This document shows positions 39,963 to 50,706 of a stretch of DNA of 64,000 nucleotides, one piece after another. The first letter of the stretch is position 1, and each line of letters opens with the position of its first letter. The translations under genes and the position numbers were made by a program. The notes under the pieces are model-generated. The model searched no databases. It saw nothing but the letters and a program-made list of their open reading frames with translations, and was not told the origin of the DNA. The DNA is from Ostrinia nubilalis (lineage: Eukaryota > Arthropoda > Insecta > Lepidoptera > Crambidae), in assembly GCF_963855985.1 (NCBI RefSeq), contig NC_087104.1, positions 2,108,001-2,172,000 of the forward strand. Direction: 5' to 3'.

Positions 39963-41782
39963 TATACTTCTTGATTTTTTCTCCACCTTTTTAAAGATGG
40001 GTTATTATGTCTGTTATGCGGGCCTCAGCCAAGCATAACAGCATTAAATGACGTTAGGTAAGTCCGATGACAAGAATTTACGGGTGAGACGACAAGTGTT
40101 CAGAATTACGGCCTTTTGTAGCAAGTATGTTTTTTTTCATTAATGTCCAGTACTTTAAGGCTTTTTGCCAATGATTTAGGAACTACCCCTGTGGAAGATA
40201 TTACTATAGGCACAATGTAAACAGCATTTGCACTCCATTGTGTTTTTAGTTCTATGGCTAGGTCATGGTACTTTGTAAGTTTTTCTGAGATGGTGGTTTG
40301 TAAATTATGTGTGTTGGGGATCGCAATGTCAATGAGGTATACGGTTTTTTCGGATTTGTTATGTATTGTAATGTCAGGTCTATTGTAATGTATTGTTTTG
40401 TCTGTGATTATGGTTCGGTCCCAGTAAATTTTTAATTCGTTGTTTTCCAGGATGGTTGACGGTGTATATTTGTAATACGGAGATTTATTTGGGATAAATT
40501 TATATTTGTGTGCTACGTATTGGTGTATGATGGCTGCCACTTGGTCGTGTCGATGCTTGTAGTCAGATTGGACTAGAGATTTGCAGGCGCCGGTGATATG
40601 CTGGATAGTTTCCGGTACGCTGTTACATCTTCGACATAGATCCACCTGCAATTCTTTAGTGATATGCTTGCGATAGTTACGTGTCGCTATCACCTGGTCC
40701 TGTATCGCGAGCATAAAAGCCTCTGTCTCGGGAAATAGCTCACCGCGCCTCAGCCATGCGTTCGATGCATCCTTATCGACGTGTGGTTGACTGAGGTCAG
40801 CTTTATGCCTTCCGTGAAAAGACTTTTGAGCCCACTGCGTAGCTTTCTCCTGATCAAGTGAGCATTTTTCATTCCGTTGTGTGCTTTTGTCATGTAAGTT
40901 TAGTGGCGTTAGTTTTTTATCTGTCAAATTAAGGTTATGATAAAGTGGTAGTGTTTCGGCTTTTTTGTGGAAGAACTTTCTTAGTGTAGTGATCTGTCTA
41001 TTGTGTAGATTTTTTATGTCAATGAGTCCTCTGCCCCCCTCGTCTCTTGAAAGAACGGTCCTTTGTATGCACGATTTTGGGTGGTGTTTTCTCAATTTTG
41101 TCATATGTGTATTTATATTACGTTGAAGTGTGTCTAATTCTGTTTGTGTCCAAGAAATAATGCCAAAAGAATATGTGAGAACTGGAATTGCGAATGTGTT
41201 AATTGCTTTGATGAGATTTCTAGAGCTGAGATGTGTTTTGAGTATGGTTTTAAGTCTGTGTTTAAATTTATTTTTTAGTTGTTGTTTTGTTTGTTTCTGC
41301 AATAGTTGTCGCGCTTGATAAAAACCTAAGTACTTATAGCTTGCTTCCTCGTTCATTGCTTCTATTTCTTCGCCTGTTTCCACAAAGTATGGGTTGTGTT
41401 GGACTTTACCTCGTTCAATGGAGTGTACTTTGCATTTATCGATTCCAAACTGCATTTTAATGTCTCTGGAGAATGATTCTGTAACATTTGCTAAAGTGAA
41501 TAATTCTTCTTTACTGCTTCCGTATAACTTGATGTCATCCATATACATCAAGTGAGAGAGTATCTGGTGATTATCTTCAGCTGAGATGTTGTACCCTAAA
41601 TTAACTTTGTTTAATAAATGTGAGAGCGGATTTAATGCTAAGCAGAACCAAAGTGGGCTTAAGGCGTCACCTTGGAATATCCCCCGTTGAATTCGGATAG
41701 GCTCGGTCGTTACTGAAGAACCATTCTGTTGGATTTTAAGTATTGTTTGCCAGTTTTGCATTGTCGATTTTAAAATATTATT
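39963..41782 (-). mobile_element. R4/Dong-like LINE, 5'-truncated
   Basis: Minus-strand non-LTR element with (TTA/TAA)n sequence on both sides (39940-39962 and 41771-41786), the target preference described for Dong. Only the RT C-terminal part and the restriction-like endonuclease remain. Confidence 0.75.
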
Positions 41783-41821
41783 ATTATGATCTATGAACGC
41801 ATCCCCACTTGTCAGTGTCAA
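40106..41821 (-). CDS. R4/Dong-like reverse transcriptase and RLE, partial
   Basis: 571 codons, open to the stop. RT motifs GIFQGDALSPLWF and the catalytic YMDDIKLYG lie near residues 50-100. After the thumb region comes a zinc-knuckle-like CRRC..ETIQHITGAC..H and the PD-type nuclease motif RPDITIH..LIDIAIP, the arrangement of early-branching LINEs with a restriction-like endonuclease. Roughly the first 15 residues (MTLTSGDAFIDHNNN) read from the neighbouring MITE and TTA repeat, so the start is fortuitous. The N-terminal DNA-binding and early RT domains are missing. Confidence 0.8.
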   Translation of the reverse strand: MTLTSGDAFIDHNNNILKSTMQNWQTILKIQQNGSSVTTEPIRIQRGIFQGDALSPLWFCLALNPLSHLLNKVNLGYNISAEDNHQILSHLMYMDDIKLYGSSKEELFTLANVTESFSRDIKMQFGIDKCKVHSIERGKVQHNPYFVETGEEIEAMNEEASYKYLGFYQARQLLQKQTKQQLKNKFKHRLKTILKTHLSSRNLIKAINTFAIPVLTYSFGIISWTQTELDTLQRNINTHMTKLRKHHPKSCIQRTVLSRDEGGRGLIDIKNLHNRQITTLRKFFHKKAETLPLYHNLNLTDKKLTPLNLHDKSTQRNEKCSLDQEKATQWAQKSFHGRHKADLSQPHVDKDASNAWLRRGELFPETEAFMLAIQDQVIATRNYRKHITKELQVDLCRRCNSVPETIQHITGACKSLVQSDYKHRHDQVAAIIHQYVAHKYKFIPNKSPYYKYTPSTILENNELKIYWDRTIITDKTIHYNRPDITIHNKSEKTVYLIDIAIPNTHNLQTTISEKLTKYHDLAIELKTQWSANAVYIVPIVISSTGVVPKSLAKSLKVLDINEKKHTCYKRP

Positions 41822-42465
41822 TGACGTACAGTGCTCTCAGTGTCAGTGCCGACACCGGCAATCACGGACGTATTCGTTGACGACGATATTTTTTGTGGGA
41901 TCACCGACGCCGCCGCGGCATCAAAAACAAAATAATTTACTTCATAGTTTCTGAACAAAAATATTGAAACTGCTCTCTGACATTTTAAAATATTCAAAAT
42001 ATTTCACTGACGCAACACTGTAGCACTGATACTGTACTGAGCGGACACTGTGACGGAACTGTGGCTTCACTGATATGTGTGAATCGAGCTTAAAAGGCCG
42101 ATTCACACATATAAGTGAAGTCACAGTTCAGGCTCAGTACCGGCACAGTGCGAAATATTCTTTCAAACAGTTTCTATGAAAGCATCCTCACTTGTCAGTG
42201 TCAAAGAAGACACAGTGCTCTCAGTGTCAGTGCCGATACCGGCAATCACGGACGTATTCGTTGACGACGATATTTTTTGTCGGATCACGGACGCCGCCGC
42301 GGCATCAAAAACAAAATAACTTACTTCATAGTTTCTGAACAAGAATATTGAAACGACTCTCTGAAATTTTAAAATATTCAAAATATTTCACTGACGCACT
42401 GATACTGAACTGAGCGGACACTGTGACGGAACTGTGGCTTCACTGATATGTGTGAATCGAGCTTT
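41783..42465. repeat. Tandem MITE copies, second locus
   Basis: A partial and a complete unit of the CGATTCACACATATCAGTGA element, arranged and truncated exactly as at 22912-23605, so both arrays descend from one duplicated segment. Confidence 0.75.
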
Positions 42466-42474
42466 AGGCTGAGT

Positions 42475-42905
42475 CCGCATTACGGTTTTGTCCCGCAAGC
42501 GGTAAACCGCCAAACCGCGAGACCGACCGTATACGCAGGAAAAAGCCGCAGTGTGGACACTTGCATTAGTTTTACTTGGTTACAAAATCACGCGGTTAAA
42601 AACCGCGGCGGTTAAGCCATAGTGTGGCATAAAAATATCTGTGGCGGGCACAGAAGCGGTGCGGCGCCGCGCCGCGTGATACGGCGGGATCTTTGCGGTG
42701 CGGCGCCACTACGTAGCGTGAGCTTTAGGTCTAAGGCTGGTTTTAGAGTCACGCTGACGCGCGCTGACCGTCAGCGCTGACAGCCGAAATGTATGAAGCG
42801 TCGGCGCCGAGCGATCAGCGTCACTCAGGAACATTCCCTTCAATTACATACATATTGATCAGTCAGCGCCGACGATCAGCGAGCGGTCAGCGCGATTCAA
42901 CCTAA
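42475..42905. repeat. GC-rich MITE-like segments
   Basis: 42475-42720 has CCGCAAACCGC-type words and GGTGCGGCGCCGCGCCGCG. 42733-42905 begins GGCTGGTTTTAGAGTCACGCTGACG and contains five or more GTCAGCGC/GCGCTGAC words, ending GGTCAGCGCGATTCAACC. No ORF. Possibly hAT-type non-autonomous elements. Confidence 0.45.
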
Positions 42906-43142
42906 GATGTTTTTTGTGTAATTCAATGGCCATTACAATATCTATGTTTGGGCTAGCATTTTTATCAAGGCAATGGAAGAGATAACGAAGCAATATCTTA
43001 TTTAAGCAATGAAACATGAAGTTTGTGACAGGGCCAGACCTTACAGCAAGGCCAATATTGTTAGCTAATTTAAATGAGCACCTAAGGTCAAACTTTATTA
43101 AAATATAGATAGGTATAGGTAGAAAATTTCCCGGTGCTAGGC

Positions 43143-43570
43143 AAACAACTAGAGGGTAATTACCTTATCATAATTTGTTGGTTATGTATTTGCTCACAAA
43201 ATAAATTGTGGCTGTATTTTGTTTAAAGACTGTTGTCAACAGTAATTTGTAATATCAAATGCCTAAGCGTAAGCATCCTAAGATGGAATTGTAGGTACCT
43301 AAATAAAAGCAGTCTGAGCAATAAAAAAACTCACAACTTTGATGTACCTACCTACCTACAAATAAGTACCTACTTATGATTCTCTTATAAATACAGGCAA
43401 CGCATCAGACACGCACGTATATCACAGAACAGTGTGCTTACCATGAGTTTACGTCAGGTTGTGCTCGCTAACGGGACTATTCCCACCTCTCGTTCCCACC
43501 ACTGCAACTCCTGTGTAGCCAGGATTTACAGCTTGACCGCCACAAAAACCCAACCAATGAAGGTTAAGTT
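43143..43570 (+). pseudogene. Relic of a sixth GR copy (promoter and leader)
   Basis: 43143-43265 matches the upstream block of copies B and C (AACTAGAGGGTAATTACC, ACTGTTGTCAACAGTAATTTG). 43507-43570 matches the leader just before the receptor ATG (CTCCTGTGTAGCCAGGAT, AACCCAACCAATGAAGG). Sequence between them is replaced by a MITE arm, and no receptor exon follows. Confidence 0.55.
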
Positions 43571-44043
43571 GTGCTCGCTAGCGACGGACCGTCCGGTGCG
43601 GACTGCGGACCCGCTCCGCACGGCCAATCTGTATGAACTTCCAGGGAGCGTTTTAGAGTAATACGGTCCGGAGGAACCGCTCCGCTCCGGAGGAACAGAT
43701 CGGCTGTGCGGAGCGTATCGCACTGACAGTGGTGCACTAAGAAAGGAATTCCTGCTACCTTTTATACCTTTGTGAGGTAGTCGGTCCACCTTGTGGGTGG
43801 ACGTTCTATGGGTGGCCTCCACTCTAGAAACTTGCTGCCCCATTGGCCGTCAGTACTGCGTACTATGTGCCCTGCCCATTGCCACTTCAACTTGCTAATC
43901 CGTTGGGCTACGTCTAAGACTTTAGTTTGTTTACGGATCTCCTCATTTCTGATTCCATCTCGTAAAGAAACACGAGTGAGTTGAGTATGTTGATACACTC
44001 TGATTGAAGACTACGTCTCTAGACGATGTGGTATTTTGGGCGA

Positions 44044-44190
44044 AGCGAGCTATATCGGTCGTCGGACCGACGATCTGGTGAAGGTCGCGGGAAGAGCCTG
44101 GATGCGGGCAGCGCAGGACCGTTCATTGTGGAAAACCTTGGGGGAGGCCTTTGTCCAGCAGTGGACGTCATTTGGCTGAAAACAAACGAC
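44044..44190 (+). mobile_element. RTE-like LINE 3' end
   Basis: Plus strand: GCAGCGCAGGACCGTTCATT through GTGGACGTCATTTGGCTGAA, the same 3' end as the fragment at the copy C donor, followed by an (AAAC)-like tail. Confidence 0.65.
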
Positions 44191-44537
44191 AGACAACTAC
44201 GGAACCCTACACTGCGCATAGCACGACACGCACTTGGCTATTTTTTTTTTAATTTGAAGTTGGAACGATTAATTTTCCGTTGTGATTTGCCTCCGAACTA
44301 TGAAATATTCCGAGCAATTTTTTAATTTCAATTGTAAACTATATTGGTTTACAGTCTAAATTAACATTGATCTACAATCTATAGGTAACATACAAAGACT
44401 AAAAAAAGTAAGAAAAGCAATACCTTTATTTCAAAAAACATACTTTTGACAAAGTGAAGAACATCAAAGTCATCTAAGATACAGAATTGCATTTCAAAAT
44501 TGAACCGAATACTCATTACAATAAAGTTAAATATCTC

Positions 44538-44698
44538 TTACAAGTTCTGAAGCATGATAATGGTAAGAGTAGTGACAACAGAAGCGAAGGACACCAGTAG
44601 ACCATTGTCAAGTCGGTAGAAGTTATTTGCGGTGAAGTTGATAGGTCTGAGGTAGACCAAGCTCCGGAATTCAGCTAGACTCTTTCTTGTGGATTCAC
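44538..44698 (-). CDS. Gustatory receptor copy D, exon 3
   Basis: 161 nt on the minus strand, acceptor AATTTATTGCAG, stop TAA at 44540-44538. Encodes the TM7 region ending VTTLTIIMLQNL. Lies inside the large inverted repeat. Confidence 0.85.
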
Positions 44699-45304
44699 CT
44701 GCAATAAATTATTATTATTGTAGCTCACGAATCGATGATGTTTTTATGAGAGGCTTTTGGAGTCCCCTAGTAGGGGTAATCTTTTCGCCCAAAATACCAC
44801 ATCGTCTAGAGACGTAAGTCTTCAATCAGAGTGTATCAACATACTCAACTCACTCGTGTTTCTTTACGAGATGGAATCAGAAATGAGGAGATCCGTAAAC
44901 AAACTAAAGTCTTAGACGTAGCCCAACGGATTAGCAAGTTGAAGTGGCAATGGGCAGGGCACATAGTACGCAGTACTGACGGCCAATGGGGCAGCAAGTT
45001 TCTAGAGTGGAGGCCACCCATAGAACGCCCACCCACAAGGTGGACCGACTACCTCACAAAGGTATAAAGATAGCAGGAATTCCTTTCTTAGTGCACCTCT
45101 ACGGTACCTAAGCTACGTCCCTTCCAAATTTCAAGTGCCTACGTTTAGCCGTTTAGGCTGTGCGTTGATATTTCAGTGAGTCTGTCAGTTTCTCCTTTTA
45201 ATTTAGATTATGATTTTTATGTTTTTCTTAAAACGCGTCTTGTTTGGTTGACTGCAGGTTCTATGTCGTTATAGTGTCTCTATTATCTTTATATGTATAC
45301 CTAC

Positions 45305-45476
45305 TTATATTCTTGTCCACAAGTATATGATCCGTAATGCTGATAATAATTTCTCTCTGTTCATAGCTCCTTTCACAGCAGTTAACCACAAATCCAACGT
45401 TTACTATACAGCAAACAGCCAGCAGCAGGCATGTGAGGGTTACAAAAAATAACATCCCTGGTGATCCATCTGTAAC
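45305..45476 (-). CDS. Gustatory receptor copy D, exon 2
   Basis: 172 nt, acceptor TATACAG, donor GTAGGT (GTAAGT in other copies). Encodes VTDGSPGMLFFVTLTCLLLA and CCERSYEQREIIISITDH. Phase 0 in and phase 1 out, as in copy B. Confidence 0.85.
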
Positions 45477-45639
45477 CTGTATATTATATAAAAATTAAAA
45501 GTGAAATATTATAAGTTGAAAAAAGCCCGCATTAATAATAATGACTAAGCTGAAAAATAATCATAATAAAAAAAAATTGATTATGATTTTAATCATTAAT
45601 TTTTAATCATTAATCAGATTAACTTTTTGCCAACACTGC

Positions 45640-45736
45640 ATCCGCCTGATTTCATCCTTTAAATCTGTGTATTTGGATAGTTTTTCTGATATTGAATTCT
45701 GCAGGTTATGAGTGTTGGGTATAGCTATATCTATTA
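45640..45736 (-). mobile_element. R4/Dong-like LINE fragment (part 1)
   Basis: Resembles the end of the ORF at 40106-41821: CTGCAGGTTATGAGTGTTGGG corresponds to the NTHNLQ region. Interrupted by the MITE at 45739-46415 and continued at 46418-46720. Confidence 0.55.
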
Positions 45737-45738
45737 TA

Positions 45739-46415
45739 CAGGGTGGAAACGATAAGTGATCTCACTCGATTATTTCTAAACTATACAAGATATCGAAAAA
45801 CTGATTATTGATCCTGAAAGTGCTTCACGAGCTCTTTCAAACGATATCCGTAATAAGTTACAGAATTAACTGGATCTATCCGAAAATTCAATGTTTCCAG
45901 CTTCCATACATTTTGTAAAGTCACATTATTTTAAAAACTACACATGATATCGTAAAACTGATTACTGATTCTAAAAGTGCTTCACAAGCTCTATCCAATG
46001 GTATCAATAATAGATTACAGAATAAACTGGATCTATCCAAAAATTCAATGTTTCCTTCTTCCATACATTTAGTACTACCACAGTCATGACACTCAACTCT
46101 TGACAATATTATAGCAAGTAAAGCCTAAAAACAAAGTTTTCCATGATTTTTTTTAAATTAGAATTCAATTTACGTGTTTATTTTAAGAGTTTATTATTAA
46201 ATAAAAAAAATACACTTCTAATATATGTGTCTGGCATACATTTAGTATGGAAGCTGGAAAGATTGAATTTTCAGATAGATCCAGTTTATTCTGTTACCTA
46301 TTATTGGTACCGTTTGAAAGAGCTCATGAAGCACTTTCAGGATCAGTAACCAGTTTTTCAATATTTTATATAGTTTAGAAATAATCGAGTGAGATCACTT
46401 AACGTTTCCACCCTG
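45739..46415. mobile_element. 677-bp MITE with CAGGGTGGAAACG ends
   Basis: Flanked by TA. Ends CAGGGTGGAAACGATAAGTG and its inverse, with arms continuing through GATCTCACTCGATTATTTC. The interior is three or four diverged repeats containing GTGCTTCACGAGCTCTTTC or its complement. Mariner-like target site; no transposase. Related core at 6029-6221. Confidence 0.8.
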
Positions 46416-46417
46416 TA

Positions 46418-46720
46418 TAGTTGCTGTGCGGTTATAGGCTTCAGGATAAGAAGCGTGATGTCTGGTCTATTATAGTGTGTAGTCCGATCGGTGAGTATAG
46501 CGCGGTCAAAGTATAGTCTGTATTGACTATTCTCAAGTACAGGTTCGGGTTCATATTTGTAGTATGGCGTAGGTTTATGCGTAATTAGTTTGTATTTGCA
46601 ACCAAGTTTCTGATGTATAATATTGGCGACTTGGTCGTGTCGGTGTTTGTAGTCGGTCTGTACTATTGCTTTGCATGCACCTGTTACGTGTTGGATAGTT
46701 TCGGAATTATTACTCCACCT
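46418..46720 (-). mobile_element. R4/Dong-like LINE fragment (part 2)
   Basis: Matches the nuclease region of the LINE at 39963-41782, for example GACTTGGTCGTGTCGGTG and TGTTGGATAGTTTCGG. Different subfamily by sequence; frames broken. Confidence 0.6.
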
Positions 46721-46724
46721 CTAC

Positions 46725-48058
46725 GGTACCTAAGCTACGTCCCTTCCAAATTTAACCATTAGGGCTGCACACGCCACGGAATCTTAAAAAATGGAGTAAC
46801 TTCTCCCGTTTTCCCAAAAATTTCCCTTCACTTCTCTGCTCCTAAGTATAATAACCTGCCCAGGAGTATGAAGAATAATTGTACCAAGTTTCGTTAAAAT
46901 CCGTCGAGTAGTTTTTGTTTCTATAAGGAACATACAGACAGACAGACAGACAGACAAAAATTTTACTGATTACTTTTTTGGCATCAGTATCGAACTATCG
47001 ATCACTTATCACCCCCTGATAGTTATTTTGAAAATATATTTCATGTACAGAATTGACCTCTCTACAGATCTATACTTATCTATACCTGGCCTGTTCATCT
47101 CCGCGAGTTTACATCGAAAACAAAACACGCACAATGGCCCACCTACAGGATACTATTCGACAAGGCCTCACATACGAGCGAACATTGACTCACGCACGCG
47201 TATTCTTGTGTATGATGGAAGAAAATAAAGAAAATGGTGTACTAAATACTGTGCAGTATTTAACTGCCTAAATAATAATAAAAACACAGATTATACTTTT
47301 TTAAGTTGCCTCAAGACACTGAGAGGTAAATAAGTAATTGATATTATTCATGATAATTCATGCTAAATCATGTATTTCCTCCGCCATTTTCCGCAGTTTG
47401 GCACCTCACGTCAAATCATTTTACCGAAGTCAGCCCTATAGCTTCGGCGCAGTGCCGATCACTGACGCTTGTCAACAAAATGGTGCTTGACTCTTGAGAC
47501 ACTCTAAATTACACCATATTGTTAATGACATTGAGCATACATTTTTTAAATACCTTCGCGAAGTAAAACTTCTGTACGTAGTACTTATTATTATTCTGTG
47601 TCTATACTTATAATAAATCTGTAGAAAGGTCAATTCTGTACATGAAATATATTTTCAAAATAACTATCAGGGGGTGATTAGTGATCGATACTGATGAAAA
47701 TTATTTTGTATGAAAAATCTAAACCGCTTAAGTTAGACGCTTGAAATTTAGCATGCAGGTCCCTTAGTAAACTTGAAGCTTAGTTACAACAGGATTTTGC
47801 TAAATTCCTACGAGAACGGGAGTTACGGGGATAATATTTTGTATGAAAAATCTAAACCGCTTAAGTTAGATGCTTGAAATTTGGCATGCAGGTCCCTTAG
47901 TAAACTTAAAGCTTAGTTACAACAGGATATTGCGAAATTCCCACAGGAACGGGAGTTAGCGGGAAAAAACATTTGTATGAAAAAATCTAAACCGCGTAAG
48001 ATATATGAAGGGGGTAAAACGGGATCCACGCGTACGAAGTCGCGGGCGGCCGCTAGTA
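46725..48058. repeat. Two opposed SINE-like repeats in copy D intron 1
   Basis: 46725-47085 and 47608-48058 are opposite-strand members of the 2315-2700 family (one ends GGATCCACGCGTACGAAG then GCGGCCGC). Between them, 47086-47600, is unique AT-rich sequence with a small ORF of about 45 codons (from MAHLQDTIRQ, in 47053-47271) that I do not recognise. Confidence 0.55.
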
Positions 48059-48321
48059 AAGCATAAAATTACTGCTATGCTAGTTTATTATAAGTATAGA
48101 TGTCTATTTAAAAAAAGTAGTATATAATTCAAATAACTTACAATAAAACCACTGAAGATCCGTACAGATAAGTTTATGTTATACACCATGATGAAAAGCT
48201 TAAAAGAATTGTTGAATAAAATCTGAAAACAATATTAAAATAAATATTTAATTTTACCCAAAACATATAATTTAAAGTACTCGTAGCGTAGGTACTATTA
48301 AAGTATAGTTAAAACACAAAC

Positions 48322-49149
48322 CCGTATGCCAAACGCTTCATTGATGTGATTATTTTGTTCAGTCAGCAACAAATAACATTTGTTCAACCAAACAATATCG
48401 TGCAGGTGATTATCTTCAAAAACTTTATGATTCTTCATGATTCTTTTGGTCGCTTTTTCTTTGGAGAAATACAACCAATCCCAATCACCAACATCGTGTA
48501 AGTCATTACTTGAAGAGTGTAGGTCTTGGAGTACATCGGCTATAGTTTTAAGCCTATACTCTATTTGAATTATATTAGAACTCATTTCGATTGCAGTTAG
48601 TGTGTTTATGAAAGACAATACGTAATCAGGGTAGTGCAGCATATATATTGGCATTTCTAATGTTAAGCTACAAACTGCGACATCCATTATGGACGCTATA
48701 CACCCCAACACACTTAAAGAAATAACAGCTTTCAACACTTTGGATTTTATGATGCTGTTGTATGCCATCCCGAGAATATCATCAATTTGTTCGTATGCTT
48801 TGAAATATTTCAAATTAGTATTTCCGTACTTGAAACAGTAAATCAAATCCAAGATGTACTGAGCGAACTGTGGTAAATACAACATTTGTGAGAGATTGAA
48901 GAAAGTTGAATTATAAATCCATCCAGACATTTCAAGATATACTATAACTTTTGCGGTAGTGAGACCAACTATGGTTAGAGCGAGTATAGTCATTAGAATT
49001 ATTCGTTTAGGCCATGAATGGTTTACTCGTAGTCGCTTGTTTTCGCGACTGAGAGTGGTCATGCAAAACGTGTCTAATAAAAAATATAAAGGACTCATGG
49101 TTTCAAACGCATTTCTTGGGATGTATTGTATTTTGTTTCTATTCTTCAT
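48322..49149 (-). CDS. Gustatory receptor copy D, exon 1 (intact gene)
   Basis: Second apparently intact receptor. Exons 49149-48322, 45476-45305 and 44698-44538 join to 1161 nt and 386 residues, four fewer than copy B because of the shortened loop SSSNDLHDVGD. The start is MKNRNKIQYIP, as in all copies. Hydrophobic segments match copy B: about 49-71, 88-106, 139-160, 168-192, then TM6 in exon 2 and TM7 in exon 3. A candidate upstream region (49150-49595) keeps CCAATGTGACATTACATTGG but has CATAAAAAA where B has TATAAAAAA. Intron 1 (2.8 kb) is full of repeats. Orientation opposite to A-C; closest to copy C. Ligand unknown. Confidence 0.85.
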
Positions 49150-49595
49150 GGTTGACGAAGAGAGTTGAACTTGGCCTTCTCTGGTTGGGTTGTTATTGGC
49201 GGTCGAGTAGATCCTGGCTACACAGGAGTCGACGTAGAGACGAGCTAATGTTACAGCTTGACCACGGGGTTTGAGTGATTACATTGAAGGTACGTTTGAA
49301 AAATTATTAACTTAAGGTTTGTTTGTACAAGAATCGTAATTTGTTGACTTGACGTTCATAAAGTCAGTAATTAAGGTATTCCAATGTAATGTCACATTGG
49401 AAATGTATTTGATCATTATTCAGGTTGTTTATTTTTTTATGGGGAATAATGACACATGGGTCGAGGGTGGTCGTTGAGTCAGAAATAAAGCACATGATTT
49501 GATAATCAACAAATGTATGTTGACAACAGTGTTTAAGCAAATACAGCAACAAACAAAATAATTACTTATTACCGTCTAGTTTTTAAGGTTCCGTA
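49150..49595 (-). promoter_or_regulatory. Copy D upstream region
   Basis: Minus-strand equivalent of 12420-12846, with the CCAATGTGACATTACATTGG inverted repeat at about 49381-49400 and a degenerate TATA box. Next to a full MITE copy at 49617-49995. Confidence 0.5.
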
Positions 49596-49616
49596 GTCCT
49601 GACAAGGAATCCTTAA

Positions 49617-49995
49617 GCTCGATTCACACATATCAGTGAAGCCACAGTTCCATCACAGTGTCTGTATCAGTATCAGTGCTACAGTGTTGCGTCAGTGAAA
49701 TATTTTGAATATTTTAAAATGTCAGAGAGCTGTTTCAATAATTCTTGTTCAGAAACTATGAAGTAAGTTATTTTGTTTTTTATGCCGCGGCGGCGTCCGT
49801 GATCCGACAAAAATATCGTCGTCAACGAATACGTACGTGATTGCCGGTGTCGGCACTGACACTGAGAGCACTGTGTCGTCACTGACACTGACAAGTGGGG
49901 ATGCGTTCATAGAAACTGTATGAAATAACATTTCGCACTGTGCCGGTACTGAGCCTAAACTGTGACTTCACTGATATTGTGTGAATCGGCCTTTA
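49617..49995. repeat. MITE copy (CGATTCACACATATCAGTGA family)
   Basis: Single inverted copy of the element found at 22912-23605 and 41783-42465; ends CGATTCACACATATCAGTGA and TCACTGATATTGTGTGAATCG. Confidence 0.75.
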
Positions 49996-50470
49996 TAGTT
50001 TCGATGTGTCTGTCTGTCTGTCCGAGGTTTTGCGTGGAAACTATTGTCACTAGAGAGCTGTAATTTTGTGGAGGTATGTATATTAATCACGCCGACAAAA
50101 TGGTAGAGTCTTCTACCCCATCGTGGGCTATCTTTGGATAGGTCTTTAAATGACTTAGGGGTTTCTAAGACTATTTTAGTTTAAAGTGCCAATGTTTGTT
50201 CGAGTAGGACGTCCTCCCCCTCTAAAAACTAAACTGTTGGCTTAAAACGTATGGAAAAATTCACAATAATAGTGCTTTTTATGAATTTTCCAGGAAAACT
50301 ATAACGGTTAAGATAGAATAGTATTTTAAGTCGTGTGTGTTGATTCCGTAAGAAATGAGTTTATGACAAGCTGAAGTAACTCAGACTAAACATACACGAT
50401 GTTGATTAAAGTATTGAATTTTAAATAGAAATTATCTTCGATAAAAAATACGCAGAAATCTTTCAACCTT
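49996..50470. repeat. Dispersed TTCCGT-type repeat
   Basis: Contains GTCTGTCTGTCTGTCCGAGG and ATTAATCACGCCGACAAAA, matching 52436-52905, where the repeat is bounded by AGGGTTCCGT and ACGGAACCCT. Also carries GR 3'-flank sequence (GATAAAAAATACGCAG). No gene. Confidence 0.5.
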
Positions 50471-50706
50471 TTCACGCACTATGGTTATTGTACCGGTATG
50501 CACAATATTTAATTGTAATCTCTGCATATTTATCTTGATCACGTTCACAGTGTCAGCACATTTATCACGTATAGTGTTGATGCTGTGACGTCATATTTTA
50601 CCTTTAATCTACCTATATCGTATAAATACTCACGTAGTTCACGTTAATAAACAGACTAATAACAACCTTTGTCTCATTCATATTATGGTCCCTACCATGG
50701 CACAGT
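50471..50706. repeat. Partial LTR or LTR-like repeat
   Basis: Ends in a promoter-like stretch CGTATAAATACTCACGTAG followed by AATAAACAGACTAATAAC. A second copy at 62880-63035 is cut by a LINE. Looks like a solo or partial LTR; no internal region. Confidence 0.5.

Larger units (their letters stand above)
43731..45096. repeat. Near-perfect inverted repeat around D exon 3
   Basis: Arms of about 310 bp (43731-44043 and 44783-45096) consist of RTE-like LINE sequence; both arms translate to the same 78 residues (43762-43998 minus, 44831-45067 plus). The 740-bp interior holds another RTE 3' fragment and exon 3 of copy D. Confidence 0.85.

Noticed and set aside
43434..43661. 75-codon ORF joining a MITE arm and receptor leader
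   Set aside because: Chimeric reading across a MITE arm and a non-coding leader relic; no protein similarity seen.
47053..47271. Short ORF MAHLQDTIRQ... as a novel host gene
   Set aside because: About 45 codons between two repeats with no conserved motif, no second exon identified and no paralogue in the window; could be a small exon but cannot be supported.
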